NCBI RefSeq assembly: GCF_047948215.1 | Contig: NC_134458.1 | Coordinates: forward strand, 138,244,536 to 138,308,535 | Source of the DNA: Lycorma delicatula | Lineage: Eukaryota; Arthropoda; Insecta; Hemiptera; Fulgoridae | DNA: 64,000 nt | Direction: 5' to 3' | Part shown: positions 46,813 to 61,500 of the stretch, in pieces | Layout: the number at the start of each line of letters is the position of its first letter | Position numbering within the stretch: position 1 is the stretch's first letter | The notes under the pieces: generated by a model | Seen by the model: the letters and a program-made list of their open reading frames with translations, nothing else | Databases searched by the model: none | What the model was told of the DNA's origin: nothing | Position numbers and translations under genes: made by a program

Positions 46813-47341
46813 TTTGTAGGTCATACAAAAAAAAAATATATTTATATAGCCTAATTATTTTAAATCTGCTTCAGATGTATAAATGAGAGAGATGAGATGG
46901 ATGAAACAATTTATAATAAAAGGTACCTAAGACCAGCAGATTTAGTATGCAGCTAATATGTTAACCATTTAACTGTGTTATTTTTTTTCATGAGTTAAAA
47001 ATTTACACCAGTAAAAATTTTCAATTAATTCTTAAATTAAAATCCTCTAAATCAATAACTCTTTACACTTTGCAACATATTTTTCAAAAATTTAATGATC
47101 AAAATTTTCAGCAGATATAAAAATAAAATAGATGCTCATTTATAATCCATGATTTTTTGATTTTTTATACAGAGATGTCAAAAGTTAAAGTAATAAAAAT
47201 TTTGGTTGGTTAATTCGTTTTAGTGATAGAAATAGTTTTCCTTTATTGTACACTATATAAAAAAATAATAAAGTAAAATTTTTATGAAGATTAGATTAAC
47301 AATTTATTTTGTAATATTTTGACAAATTTTATTTTTTGCAG

Positions 47342-47680
47342 GTATTTGTGCTAATGAAGACGTGGAGAACAACGCCGAGTAGACGTCATCTATTCCTAGG
47401 CCAAATGTTACTACTTGGATTGTTCCTGTGTGCTGCAGTTGCGGCCCTTTTATCTGCTGAACCAACTGTTCTTACTTGTGCTGGAGTTCGATTGGGTGCT
47501 GGACTGGCCTACTCTCTTGTCTTCTCCACACTCCTAGTCAAATGTGTCTTTCTGATCTCCCTAAATGGAGGTGTTTATCTGCCAGCCCCTTACCAGGCAC
47601 TTTTACTTTTCTTTGCTGTTCTCATCCAATTAGCCATCGGCGCTCAATGGCTTATTAACAACCCTCCAAAAGTCATCCAG
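47342..47680 (+). CDS. Receptor exon A: loop 1, TM2 to TM4
   Basis: 113 codons, phase 0 at both ends. Acceptor TTTTTTGCAG before GTATTTGTG and donor ATCCAG/GTAAGG. It starts in the first intracellular loop (VFVLMKTWRTTPSRR), so at least one upstream exon must supply TM1. Reading on past the donor gives an artificial tail ending at 47740. Confidence 0.9.
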
Positions 47681-49526
47681 GTAAGGCGTTTTTTTACGAA
47701 ATTTTATACATTTATTTTATACAGCTCAGAAATGAATTGAAGCAAACATGATCTGGATTATAAAATATTTAAATTAAAGAAAGTGTCCAACTACAGATAT
47801 TAGGTTAGGATTTAATAGAGAAAGGTAAAATATTTGTTCATTTGTTTGGTATTTAAAACACTTTAACCTGGTAACAAAAATTTCTCTTTTGCTTTCTGTC
47901 GGATGGTTTCTACAACAGTTCCTCTTACATTCCATAAAGTAGTGTAACTTTTACCTCAGGATAGATTATATTACTGAAGTAGACGGCTTAGATATACCAA
48001 ATATGCATCTCAATTTCATTGATAAGATCTTTAAGCAATTGGAGTAGGAAAATAATAATCAACCTTACAAACTACATCAAACTCCTCCGTAATCCTTTCA
48101 TTTTGAAGGAATGAGACTTCAGTAAAATAAACTTCAATAATAATAACAACAAATTAAAAACAATTATTAATATGTTAATTACCTCTAAGTTGGTGTCATT
48201 TTTAAATAAAATTTAAAAATTATTCATTTTTATGTGCTTTTAAGTTTATATTATTATTTTGTAAATTTTGGTAGGAATAAAAAAAATGTAGCTTGTTAAA
48301 ACAAAACTGGTTGTGAGAAAACTGCATTTTGATAAAAATAGCAAAAGAATGTGACTTCTGCAGTGCAAAATAAGGATTTATAAAGTTCAGAAATATATAT
48401 TATTTTTATCTTAATTTTGAAGACATACATTCAAATAAAATCAAAAGAATTTTTTTTAAATAAATCATATTTTTACATTTAGGAAATTTAACTTAAATTA
48501 CTCTTACTTCTTGAAGTTTTTACATAAAAATGCCCTAAATATTAGAATGACATTAGAATATTTCATAACAATATAAAAATCTAATATTAACCAGTAATGA
48601 TTTTTTTTTTAAATTCTGTTTAGACAACTGGTTTATAAGAACTTATAAGATATAATAGAAGACAAAACAACAAATGCATTCAATGACAAGAATAAGAAAC
48701 TCATCAGAATGACTGACCAATCATCATAAAAAATTTCTCCAGATTTCTTTCTGATAGAAATTACACTATGATATTTTCTTTTTATTAGCTTTAATTTTGA
48801 ATTGATTAACATAGTAATAGTTTTAAAATATAACTTGTGGAAGTTTGTAGAAATATTCATTTATATTTAGTACAACAAAATACTTCAGTGAATTAGGAAA
48901 TTTAAAAAATGTAATGAACAGTAGATTAGTGATTTGCTCATCATTACACACCACAGTTAGTGGTGGACATCAAATTACTACCATTACAAGTAAATAAGTA
49001 AAAAATCATTCCTTCCTCACACAACTGAAAATTTTTATGAAAAAAATAAATAAATAAAAATTTAGATAATAATGAAAAGTAATTATTTTTTTTTATTCAA
49101 TCATTTTTCAAGATGTCTTACTTGTACCAACTGTTCAAAGTAGCAGCTAGCAGCTTTGACTTTAATGTTTGCTTCAGTCATCAGCATATCACAAATGTAA
49201 AACTGTGAATATTTTTGATGATCCTTGCAAAAGGTTGAAAGTTGCTGTTAGCAGTTTTAGTAGCTGATGACAGCAATTGAGATAAGTGCAATCAACTAAT
49301 AAAATATAAATGTAAATTTTTAATCATTGTTCTTATATACGTATATATATAAAAGAACATGTCCTGACTGACTGATTGACTCATCAGCGCCCAGCAAAAA
49401 CTACTAAAAGTAAACTGATGAAAATTTGTACACATCTGTTCTTCTTATGGTGTTAGTGCACTCTAAGATAGGAATTTTTGAAATTTCAAGTTTAAAGGGT
49501 TAAAGTGGAGTAAAAATGAGATTTAC

Positions 49527-49571
<45 letters not shown>

Positions 49572-52500
49572 CTCTGTAACAAATGAAGATATCAACTTGA
49601 TTTATGGTGTGTAATCTTCATGTGAATATCTAAAACCCAATTTCTAGATTTTTCAAAATTCGAGAAGGGGTGAAGAAAGGTAAAAAAATTGTTGAACAAT
49701 GATTGCAAATTTTTCCCATTTCCAGCTATACTAAACAGATATCTAATAGATTTGGGCTTGCAAATATTCTTCAGATAAATTTCTACAAACCATTTTTGGG
49801 TTTTTTTTTAATTTCAGTTAATTAAGGAGTGCAAAGGTGTACAGCACACTTGCTCAACCAACACAGCCACTCCCACTGTGTGGGAGTGCAATGCAGTTGG
49901 TTGCACTTGCCTCTGGTTACCTGAAAAAATATAAAAAAAGAAAAAATTGACTGCGATGGGAAAGAAGTAACGATATAGAGCAGCAAAGTAACAACAGGGA
50001 TGCTGGTAAACATATACATAAACAAGAGGCAGCAAATCAAGTTTCTTAAAAAGAGAAAAGATTTTCCCCATTGATTTTTATTTGAAATGAATCTAATTAT
50101 ATGTTTCTGAGCAACAAATAGTGGTTCTATATTTACAAAATATGCTCCTCTCCAACAATGACAGTTCAAACATGATATAACATCTTTATTTTAAAAAACA
50201 AAATTTAAAAACCTACACTTAATCCCCATTTTAAAATGCACTTGATATTTTGATATGTTGGTCACAAGCAAAGTCTTCTGAACTTAAAATTTAGGTTGGT
50301 TTTCATTAAAAGGTCAGTTTTGAATCCAGAAACCTATTCATTTAAACCACCTCAGTAGTTCAGCGATTGTTTTGCAATAATATTATTATATTATTGCAAA
50401 ACAGAAGTACACTTAATACTTCTCATAGTTTGTTTCTGTAGTTATTTAACAAATTGCAGTATATCAGTAATTTTTTTACTATTTCAAGATTACAATTTAT
50501 TTTCTTTAATACATCACTTTTATGTCATTCATATTATCATTTTTTCCGTCATATTTTATTCTATAAGTTACAGAATACACAGTTAAATATACGATTACAC
50601 AAAAAATAAATGTGATTAAAGTTCATACTATATATTTTAAATAAAAATATGAAATAATTTAAAATAATGAAGTGAAGTTATTAAATTAAAAAAAAAATAA
50701 TTCCAAAATAATTCACAATTCAGAATGAAAATTATTGGAACACATATTAATATACATGTTGAACAGAATAAAGAAAATTCATGATTTTTTTTTAGTTTTT
50801 TTATAAGTATTATTTAAAAATTCATTGACTGTAATATTGTTTCTGTAAAAGAAATCTTTTTAATTGTTTTAAATAAATTGGTAGGAAGATTTTTTAATTG
50901 ATTTGGTAAATTTATTAAAAATAGCAATGGAAGCATAAACAGGGTCGTTCTTGTATATATATTTATGTTTTAATTTTTTATTATGTAATTTATCACACTA
51001 CACTTAGTGTAATCTATAATAAATACTTTTAATAAATTTAATTTAATTTACAGGTTGGGTTACATCAAGCCTGTCATACGCCATATCATCATCTGTTATT
51101 ATCATTGGTTTATACAGTATTTTTGATATTTGTGGTTGCTGTTCTTGCAATCAAATCACGTGGAATTCGTGATAATTATAGAGAAGCAATGTTTATTGGA
51201 CTTGCAGTGGCTTGTGTTATTCCAGTCTGGTTAGGCTGGGCATTATGTGGACTGGTAAAACTTTCTTTTATTTATTTAATTTTTTAAACAATCTTTTGTT
51301 AATATATTATCTGGTATTGTATCCATAATAAATAAATACTTTTTAAAATGTTATTTTAATTTTTATAGTTATTACTAAAGTCAATGAACTAAATTTGTTT
51401 TTAAATATGTGCATTCTTTACATCAGTGTAAATAAAGAGCATAAGAAAAAGTTGATAAATTTATTTTTTTTTGTAATTTTAATGATACATCTGGTATAAA
51501 AAATGTAATATATTCTACTGTGTAGAAACAGTTTATATAATGCATTTCCCAAAAAAGGAGCCATTAATTTGATGCTTTACTCTATTTGTCTCAATTTTAC
51601 ATTGTTATAATGCACGTAATGCATTTGAGGTACAAGCATCACTAGTCAGAATAGATTTTTCTGTAAGTAATGATGTTCATTGTACAATTGGTATCAATGG
51701 TAAATAGGAAGAATGTTTCATTTGTCAGGCAGAACCTACATTTCAGTATCTCATCTGCATTTAAGTAGGCATGCTTGTTAACATGCAAAACTAATTTAGT
51801 ACAGTGAAGAGGACAATGGAAAACTGTTTTACTTCAGTTTCTTTACTGAGCTTGGTACAGGTTTAATACTCATTTTGAAAGTGGTTATAACATTACCTGG
51901 AATAAGTGTATCTCATATTAAATCTACAACCAGTTTGGTTATGATATCTAACATAGTGATTATAATTCAATCACATAGGAAAAAATTGAGTAGGTTTCAA
52001 AATAAAAAGAATTTCTTGAAACTCTAAAAGAGAAAAGAAAAGAATGTGCTAGCTCTAGTAAATAAACAAAAGTATTACAAATCCAAAATTTTGTTGTGAC
52101 TTGTTGATTATAATGGGAATAAAGACTTTTTTCTTCAGATCATAGATTCTACCTGGTTTTTTATTATTGTGTTGTTAAATACCATGATCTAACTGAAAAT
52201 ATCTTCTTGGAACTGAAGTGACTTGCAAACCTTGAAATTATTTTATTGAGTAGATAAAATTATTATTTTATAATCTTAAAAAAAGAGACAGACAAATAAA
52301 TACTTCAAATCCTCATACAAGTATCTTTTCTATGTTTCCAAGTTAAGCATATAGCTGGCCTCTGTAGCACGAATGGTAACATCTTGGCTATTAAAGCTGA
52401 CCCATAAAGTTGTGTTAACTGAAATATTATTTGTTATATTTTATTTTTATTATTTTTTGTATATACTTTTTCTGCAACTAGTAGAGGCAGTGTATGTAAT

Positions 52501-55500
52501 ACACCATCTCAACAGAAAAGGGTGTACATTAATTCATTGTTTTACTTTCTTTGACTGACTCTTTCTTACATCTGTAAAACACTTGAGGCACTATTCTGTG
52601 TTGCTTTTGCTGAAGGTAATATACTCTACACAGCTAACTCTGATGAATGAAGAGAAAATATTACTTGTAGAGCCAAATATCATTCAGATATTGCTTAGTA
52701 TGCAGATCTGCACATACTAGACTCAATGAAGAAGACACAAGGAACCATTTCATTTCTCATGTTTTCTAATAAGTCTCTTATGAGTTGCTTGTTATTCTTG
52801 AAAATATTATTTCTCAGTGAGCCACAACAGGTTGGTTATAACTGTTTGGTTACAATACTGAACACAGAGAAAGTTTATTATTATTTTTTTTAATTTTTAT
52901 ATTAAAAAAATGATAACAGTAATATTTAAGTGAAAAATTAATGAAAAACCACAATTTTAGTAATAATAATATTAATCATCAATAACAGAATAACAAAGGA
53001 AGTTTTATTATAATAATCTCATTTATATTTACAAATTTACAAGTAGATTAATGAATCATCAGACTGTATTTAAAGTTGGTGGCCTGTTTACATTAATAAT
53101 AGTCATAATAAAAACTGTGAGGAAGTTATTTGAAAGGACCTCTGATTAATTTGGCTAGGAAGAGGTCTTAATAATTTAGCAGGGCGATATATTAATAATG
53201 GTGCACATGACAATAGATGTAACAGTTATGTGTATTTTTAAAAAGTATGTAAGCTGATAGTGATGGTTTCCTTGAAAGCATTCCTGTATTAAATGAAGTA
53301 GATAAAATAAAAGTTACTTCAAAAGTTTTCATTTGCTGATGTGACAATCTTCATTGACTGCTGTACAAATTAACTCACAAAGTTGTTTTATTCTGGACAA
53401 AACATAATTAGTTCATGATATTTAGTGATTCTTAAATACAGAAATTTTAAACAAAATTATAAAAATATTTAATTTCCTGTAACATAATGTTATAATATTC
53501 AGATAATTTATATTAATCCACACTGTAGGTTCAATAGTTTAACAGTATTTTTCTGTTTTATCAGTTTTTACATGTTGACTAGTTTTGTTTTAGAATTTCT
53601 TCTTTTATTTTCAGGTGGTACTTGAAAGAAACAGAGATGCGTGTTTAGCATTTGGTTTAAGTGGCAGTGCATTAATAGTTTTTCTAATAATGTTTATGCC
53701 AAAAGGACGGCAGCTGGCTGCAATGGGTCGTGAAGGAATGTATGTTGAAGATAGAGATGAAAAATTTAGTTCTTTGAGTCGTGGGGCATCTCCATCATTT
53801 TTTCATTTTAAGCCCATGAAACATCATCAGCAGCCAGCTGTCAATTCATACGGAGGTCCGTACACCTGTTAGTATTCATACACACTTCACTTTCTTTTAT
53901 TGTTTATACACGGGGAGATTTTGGTCTTGATAGATATGTTAGTTATTATATGTACAGTAAATCACTTTGGTACAGATCTTACTTTTTCATTAATTACAAC
54001 TATCTTAACACATGCATGTTGCTTTTTTTTCCTGGTATACAGTTTACTTGTAGAGTACTTAATTATAAATATATATATATATATATATAATTAAAATGAT
54101 CATATTATGTAATATGATGTGTAAGTCAATTGTTTGTACTTATTACAACTAGCTAAAGTAGAAGCTAACATATCTTCACAAGCTAAAATAATAATAAAAA
54201 ATTATAATAATAATTAATAAAAAATAAATATAATTTATATAATTTAATTTAATAAATAAAAATTTATAATAATAATAAATTTATTAATACAGATTTAAAT
54301 ACTTACTAAATTATCATCTTATAAAAAAATATATTCAGTAAGCTTCCCTGCAACAAATAATTTCACTGTGATTTTAATAATAATAATAGACTTTATTATT
54401 CTTTTTCAAAAAAGGCGGGAAAATTAGAAAATACAACCCAGTGAAAAACTACATAAACAAAGAGAAAAATTTTCTAATATAATTAAAAGGAAAAGACTAT
54501 AGTTTTATGGCCTCCTTTACAGAATGAATAATAATAGTGTCGTGTGTTTCACAGCTCGATTAGGATATTAAGAGTTTGACAATTTAGAATGTTTATATAA
54601 TTACAGTTTACTTGTTTAAAATGTTCATAATTACAACCAGACAAATTAATAATAATAACAATGATGATAAATACAATAATAATAATAAGTGACAATAATA
54701 AAACATTAATGAACACAAATATTAATATAGTAATTACAACTACAATAATAATCAGAATAATAGTAATGAACGATAATAATAGTACATGTCAATAACAACA
54801 AATCAAACATAAAAATACGTAACAAAGTACATAACATAATGCATAATCAAAACAGTAAGAATGACATAAAAACAGGGTGTAATCAACAAAGATTATCAAT
54901 CAAAATATTACACATCAAACAGTGATAAAAGTCATTAATAAATAATACATACAAATTACAGACAAGATAGAGTTCAAAATAAATAATTATTCAAAATTTA
55001 CTCCAGGTAGACAAATAGAAAACTAGACCCATTAACAAAGGAAACTCCTAGTCTTAATCCTTTTTAACTACTAGTCTTGTATTAACAAACAATTGTATAG
55101 TGTTCACTTGCAAATACCTTTGCTATCTACCCAACAGTTTATGAATGAAGTTTATTGCATTACCTCTTTCACTAATACACTTATAATTTTACTGTAACTC
55201 ATCGATAGTATTTCTTGGTTACTGGAATTACTCGTGGCATCATCTTACTTGTATTGAACTGGATTAAAGACTCTCCTCGCTGGACTGACATCTCACACTC
55301 TCTCACGCCCATGACTCTCCTCGCTGAAGCGATGTTGTAATATATCACTGGACTGGTTCACAGAACTCCGCCGAACCCATACAACTTGTAGTCTTCTCTC
55401 CTCGCTGACATAGTAATGTCTTGCAAAACAGAATTTGTGAGACTAATGTCGTAATGCCTTGCAGACTGGTACTAATAGAACTCTGCTGAACCCACACAAC

Positions 55501-58500
55501 TTGCAGCCTCCCTCGCTGAACTCCTCACAGATCTGCCCTTGCAGGATTGATGTCATAATGCCTCACAGACTGGTTCTAATAGAACTCTCTTTTAGCTGGT
55601 CTTCCAGAGCTATTTATACTTCTAGCCTCTTTACCTGTCAGACTGGACCCAAGTCGAAGCGTGAGAACAGTTGATCGACACTTTTGTTCCTCAAATTCCA
55701 AACCTGGTCTCTTCTCACCATACAACAGGTGTTTATTGTGTGTTAGGGCAGTATAACAAAAGACGATTGTAAAACGGACCTATTCTTAACAAAAAGGGTT
55801 CTCCTTTTTGTCCCTTTCTGGATTTCTCCAATTATTGTACTAATTATTACTTTCATAATAATTAGTAGGAATCCGTTACTCAGGCCTGCTATACTGGTCT
55901 TCTTACAATAGATTAACAAAGAAAATTTTCAACCACTTAGCAAATAAAGAAGTGGAACTAAAATGATTTGCAGAAACTTCTAAAGATTTAAAATAGAAAC
56001 AAATAACCGCACAAAATATTAAAAATAGAGAAAAATGTTCAAAAACATGAAAGGAATTGTGGAACAAATTCTCTTCCCAAAAAGAAGGAGAAAAATGGAC
56101 CCAAGAACGAAGAGAAAACTCACAAGAATGAAAAAATATGAAAAAGATTAAAAGAAAGTTGAATGAAAATTAGTGTGCAGTTCTTTAGCTGGCCAAAATA
56201 TAGGGGGGGGGGGGAATTAATAAATAAAATAGGCTTAAAAACAAAGCACTAAAACATAATACATTTTGTCTTGGATTTGATTACCAACAAAGGTCAGATT
56301 TTTTTTCACCTATAATTTTTTACATTTGACTTTCTTCAATTATAAGAACATATTTTTGTAGCATGTTTGAGGTTATAACCAGTAATTTCTCTTTAAAGCT
56401 TGTGTCTTTAAAATTAATATCTAAATGAAAAAAACCTACCAACAGATTACTAACCCTTAATTTAGTGCCAATTTCAAAAAAGCTAAAATTTAAAGATTAA
56501 ATATTATTGATTTCTATTCTGTTTTGCAGGAAATATTATTTTTTAAAGTTTATTTTATTAAAAGTGCTTTTACTTTTGTTTTTTCTTAATTTATGGTTAA
56601 GCTTACAAAATGTATACCAAATTAAAAATACCTATCGTACAAATGTAAAAGTGAGAAATTTGTGTTTTGATAAAAGTAGGAAAAGGACTGCAAGGAATAA
56701 TTTTATAAACTACTATTGGACATGAATTAGGGCTGTTTGAAATTAGCTCAATTTTTCCAAAGTTAATTAATTTTTTTAAAGTTCCACATGAAATTACTTT
56801 AAATGCCAAAATAATTTCAAGTTTCACATCTTTATACTATAAAAATCTAATACTAAATAATGATAATAACAAGCAAATAATCTTCTAATTGTCTATTTCA
56901 CTTTATAATTTTTTTTAAAAGATCCATCCAGTTAAGTTATCTGGAAGGAACTTGATTGAGTCACTCTAGAAGATTAAAATCTCCAGTTTAATATTTTTTT
57001 TTTTTTTGCTCTGCATTAACTTTATTCACTAGACTCCAATAGCTGTCCTCTAACTTTATGAAAGAAAAAATCTTACAAGTCATACAAGTGGTTAGACTGA
57101 TATAAATCAGACGAACTATTAAACTAAAACAAAATAACCTAAAATCACAATTACTTATTTTATGGTTTCTTTTTATAATTCTAGAGAATCAATTTGGAAT
57201 TATTTTACAATCCATTCTTTTATATATATCTTCTTGAAAGTTAAAAATGCCCTAAAACTACTCTAAATAAAAAATAGAAAACAAAGACAAAATTATTTCC
57301 TGTCATATTTTAAAAAGCATTCATAATTAAAACTACCTAATTTCAAAATGTATACACCATAGGTGTGGAGTGAAAAAGGGAGATAGCTTATGTGCAGTAT
57401 TGCTCAGTACTGATGATGGAGATGAAGAGGCAGGTAAAAGAAAAATTAAAGAGGAAAGATAATAACATAATATTTTAATGGGTGAGAAATATAGATATAA
57501 GGTAGTAGCAGGCAGGGAAGTGTAAGTGATAGTGTGAAAGGAATGAGACCTTTGGGATATCTAAGGGTAAAATAGAAAATGGAATTAAGTAAAGTGTGAG
57601 GAGAAAAAGATACATTAGGCAAGAGGTAGAGCAGGAGTGATGAAGGGAGGTGGAGAGCTCTAGTTTTTACCCAAGCCAGCAATAGCTTGAATATAATCAG
57701 GATATATTTATCCATGTATTTAAACTTACAGTTATAACTTATTTTTGGTCTTGTAAAAAATGGATTTATTTTTTTACAATAATATTATTCAAACACCATC
57801 ATACAAACTTAAAATACATTTTTATGTATACTGATTATTTTTCTATTTTATGACTAGCTATTAAAGTATACATTTTCTACTTATTTACCAAAGATTTCTG
57901 CTTACGTTCAAATTTTTAAAGGTGACTATTTTTTAGCTGGGCATATTTATGTTTCCTGCTGATTGTGATCAAAAACAGATTTTTCAAATGGTTCAGCAAT
58001 TTATTAAAAATGACAATGATAGCATAGTAAGGCTCTTTCTCATAAGCCAAAATATTACAAGATAACCATTTGAGTTAATTTAGTCAAAAACCAGTTCTCT
58101 GATTTGGTAAAGGTGGGTATTGTATTTTTTAAGAGTAAGTGACCAATTTTTTAGCAAAGATTTTTGCACATTTATAAATATAAAGCAAGGATGAGTTAAT
58201 ATATTTAATTTCCTAGATATAGGTCTACATGATTCATATTTAAGGGCACCAGATAATGTTTTGACTGCCCATTTTTGTATCTTAAAAACTCATTCTGATT
58301 TTTTAAGAGAGTCCAAGAAATGATATTATACTTTATATGAGAACATATGTAGGCTTAATAAATATTTAATAATGATACTAAGCATTATATTTAGGTGCTT
58401 AGAACAAAACAGCTTGATTTTGTTACAAATGAAATCAATTAGATCATTCCACAAGAACTTTTCACTGTATAAAACACTCAGAAATTTTTCTTTCTGGGCA

Positions 58501-61500
58501 ACAGAAATACTATTGTTTCATTTAAAACTCTAGCCACATAATCAGGAATGTTACATCTTGGGTAAAATAAAAATGGTAACATGGGTAAAATTGAAATTTA
58601 AACTGCTGTTACAATACACCAAACCAAATTGCATAATAAAATATTTTTAAAAACTTACTCCAAAATATTTTCTTTTGTCTTTATGATTATCCTCAATGAT
58701 TCATTATCTGACCATCTTTATTTGAGTCGCTGAGATGGTCACAGACTGAAAATGTTTTAAAGTAAGTTTTTTAAAAACATTTTATTATACAATTAATTCA
58801 GTGTGTCACACAAGTTTAAATTTTGAAACAAATATCATTATAACCACTTTAGAGAAGAACATAGCTAATGTTTGAATTTTTGTTTTATTATCTATTTGTT
58901 TATATCTTTATATATGTTTTAAACTTCATAAAATATCAGTTTAACCTGATGTATATATTCAACATTTTTATCTGCTAAAATAAATTTATATTGAATGTGT
59001 AAATAGCTGTAACTTTTTTTTATAGCTTTATGCATGTAATACGATTTTTTGTGCATGTACTTCATTAATTGTAATTCAGCTTAAATTTTAGCCTTATTAA
59101 GTTCTATCATCTATTAAAATTGCATGTGCTGAGTTTTCACTAATACCAATGTCATCAACAATTTTTCTGATGATCAGATTAAAATGTAAACTTTTTCCAA
59201 ATCATCTGATATTTAAACTTGTTAATGATCTAAAATATTGCTGATTTTTTCGACTAAAATTCTGTCAATTTTTAAACCATTCTTTTACTTGTTTAACACT
59301 CAGTGTTGTCAGTAGATGTCGTATATTTTATTGTAGGTACAATTTAGGTTTTGGCAAAATTTGATGTAACAGCATTGAATTATATATTCTGTTGAAATGA
59401 TAATATAATGTAAGTGTTAAAACCTTTACACAAAAACACTGGAAGGCAATGACTGACTTCACCTAAAAGCTAAAATAATCATCCATGCAAGGTTAACATC
59501 ATAATTCTAACCTCTGCTTCTTATTCTAGTTGCTTCCTAAGAAAACACATTAGGGGATAATATTTAAACAGAAATCTTACTATTTAATCAGCAATTTTTA
59601 CTCATTAATTTTAATAATTAAAAAATTTTATACCTCACTAAATTATATCTTTTTAAATATTCAGAATTATACTGATCTGTATTTTTTAAATATTGTAAAT
59701 AAATCATATATAATGAAGCGATGTTTATGTTGGTATTGTTTCAGATCGTGTTGCACTTGTAGCACCACCGCCCAGTTATGGGCATCACTATTACCCTTAT
59801 TGTTATTATCCATCAAGAGGAATGCCAAGTATGTAACCTTTAATTATTTTAATCAATCATAATTTTAATTTTCTATTAAAGTTTAGCTTCAAATTATAAA
59901 ATAATTAATTATAATTACTTAAAAAACTATCTATAATAAACTATAATAATAAGATAAAACTATCTATAAAAAACTAAAGTAACTATTAGTTTTTTTAAAA
60001 ACTATCTGTAGTTTATCCATAAATTAAAACAGTACCAAAGAAAAAAATATATTCAGGAAATATGAAAATTTAGAAGAGGATTTTTTAAATTTATAATGAA
60101 TAAAAGTTAATGCAGCTTGTTCTTATTCAGAATAAGTTAAATAACTCATCACAACAGGTAAAAATATCATTGCATATATTTGTGTAACATTATTAATGAC
60201 CTACTGCATTCATTTAATGACTGTTAATATAAACACATTTCTTCATTTCTCTATCATTCAGTTCTGATTCCTGGATAAACTGTAATGTGATATTTCTAAA
60301 TAATGATATTTCTACATTATTTTGATCACTTATAAACGCTGGCAAATTACTCCACTTTAAAAAATAAATATTTTACTTAAATAGAAAATAATTATACATT
60401 ATATAGTTAATGTTAGAAATCAACGTAAATTATGGTAAGACATTTACAGTAACAAAAGGAACTAGAGTGAAATTTGCCTGGAAGAAAAATACGCTTGAAC
60501 ATTTTAAATATGTAAACACAACAAATTAACTCAAACAGACCCAGTTTAAATATAAATTTTTTTTTGTAATCATAGTACAAAACATCAATGGTAGTGTCAA
60601 TGAAGAAAACTGCAAAAGTGATTTGAACTGCTTTTACCATCAGTAAGAAAAAAGCATTTATAAAATTAAATTTTGTTGTTTGTCATTAGAAAATTAAAAA
60701 TCTTATAAAATATTCACCACCAACTGTTATGGATAGTATTGTAAATCAAAAGCAAATTCTTATAAATAAGATTGTAAATCAGATTATCTACCAACCAAAA
60801 GTAATAATATTTAGGGACTAGCTCGATTCACTATAATTTTGACTGTTCTTTGATTTTCTTAAAGGTTTAAAGTGGATTCTTTCTTTACATTTTAAAGAGC
60901 TCTTTCTACTGTGTGTTACACGTTGTTTTCCACATTAGTTTATTACTTTATAATTACAAATACCCCAGCCTTCTATGGCTGTGATTCATTTAAAACAACT
61001 GAAGTGCAAATTGAAATTTTTTGCATTACTTTCTCTGAAAGTAGTAATGTCTCACCACACCACTAACCTTTATTATGAATAGAATGGAGGTTTGTAGGGT
61101 TGAATATTTCCTGCATTTTAGAGGAGCTTGGCATGCTATTATGTAATAGTATATTCAATTTAGCTTGTTGAAGATGATAAAGAAAACCACTCCTCTTGTT
61201 AGCATGGCATGGAATGCTTGTTTACCTTGTGGCTACACCATTTTTTTTTTTTTTTTTTTTGGGGGGACCTGTGTCTCTTTTCAGATTGCTTATAACTTAC
61301 ATAAAGGCAGCCAACATCTAACATAAATTTCACAACTCATTTTTGTTCAAGCCATCAACAATTTTAAACAGAGATTAATCTAGATTATTATTTATAAATT
61401 TAAAATTAAAAATAAAATGAACTACAGTTTGTGCCTCCCTAATAATAAAAACTTGCATCTGAGGTTTTTTCTCATGGTGTTAACAAAGTTTCCACAAAGC

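Larger units (their letters stand above)
53856..59744 (+). other. Intron C-D of the receptor gene
   Basis: GTCCGT to TTTCAG, 5.9 kb. It holds a TA microsatellite (54068-54090), the 1.5 kb LTR-like element at 54391-55906, a G9-10 run near 56204-56213 and a T run near 56995-57007. No exon was recognised in it. Confidence 0.72.

Noticed and set aside
47476..47658. Alternative 60-codon frame inside receptor exon A
   Set aside because: Out of frame with a well-matched class C GPCR exon.
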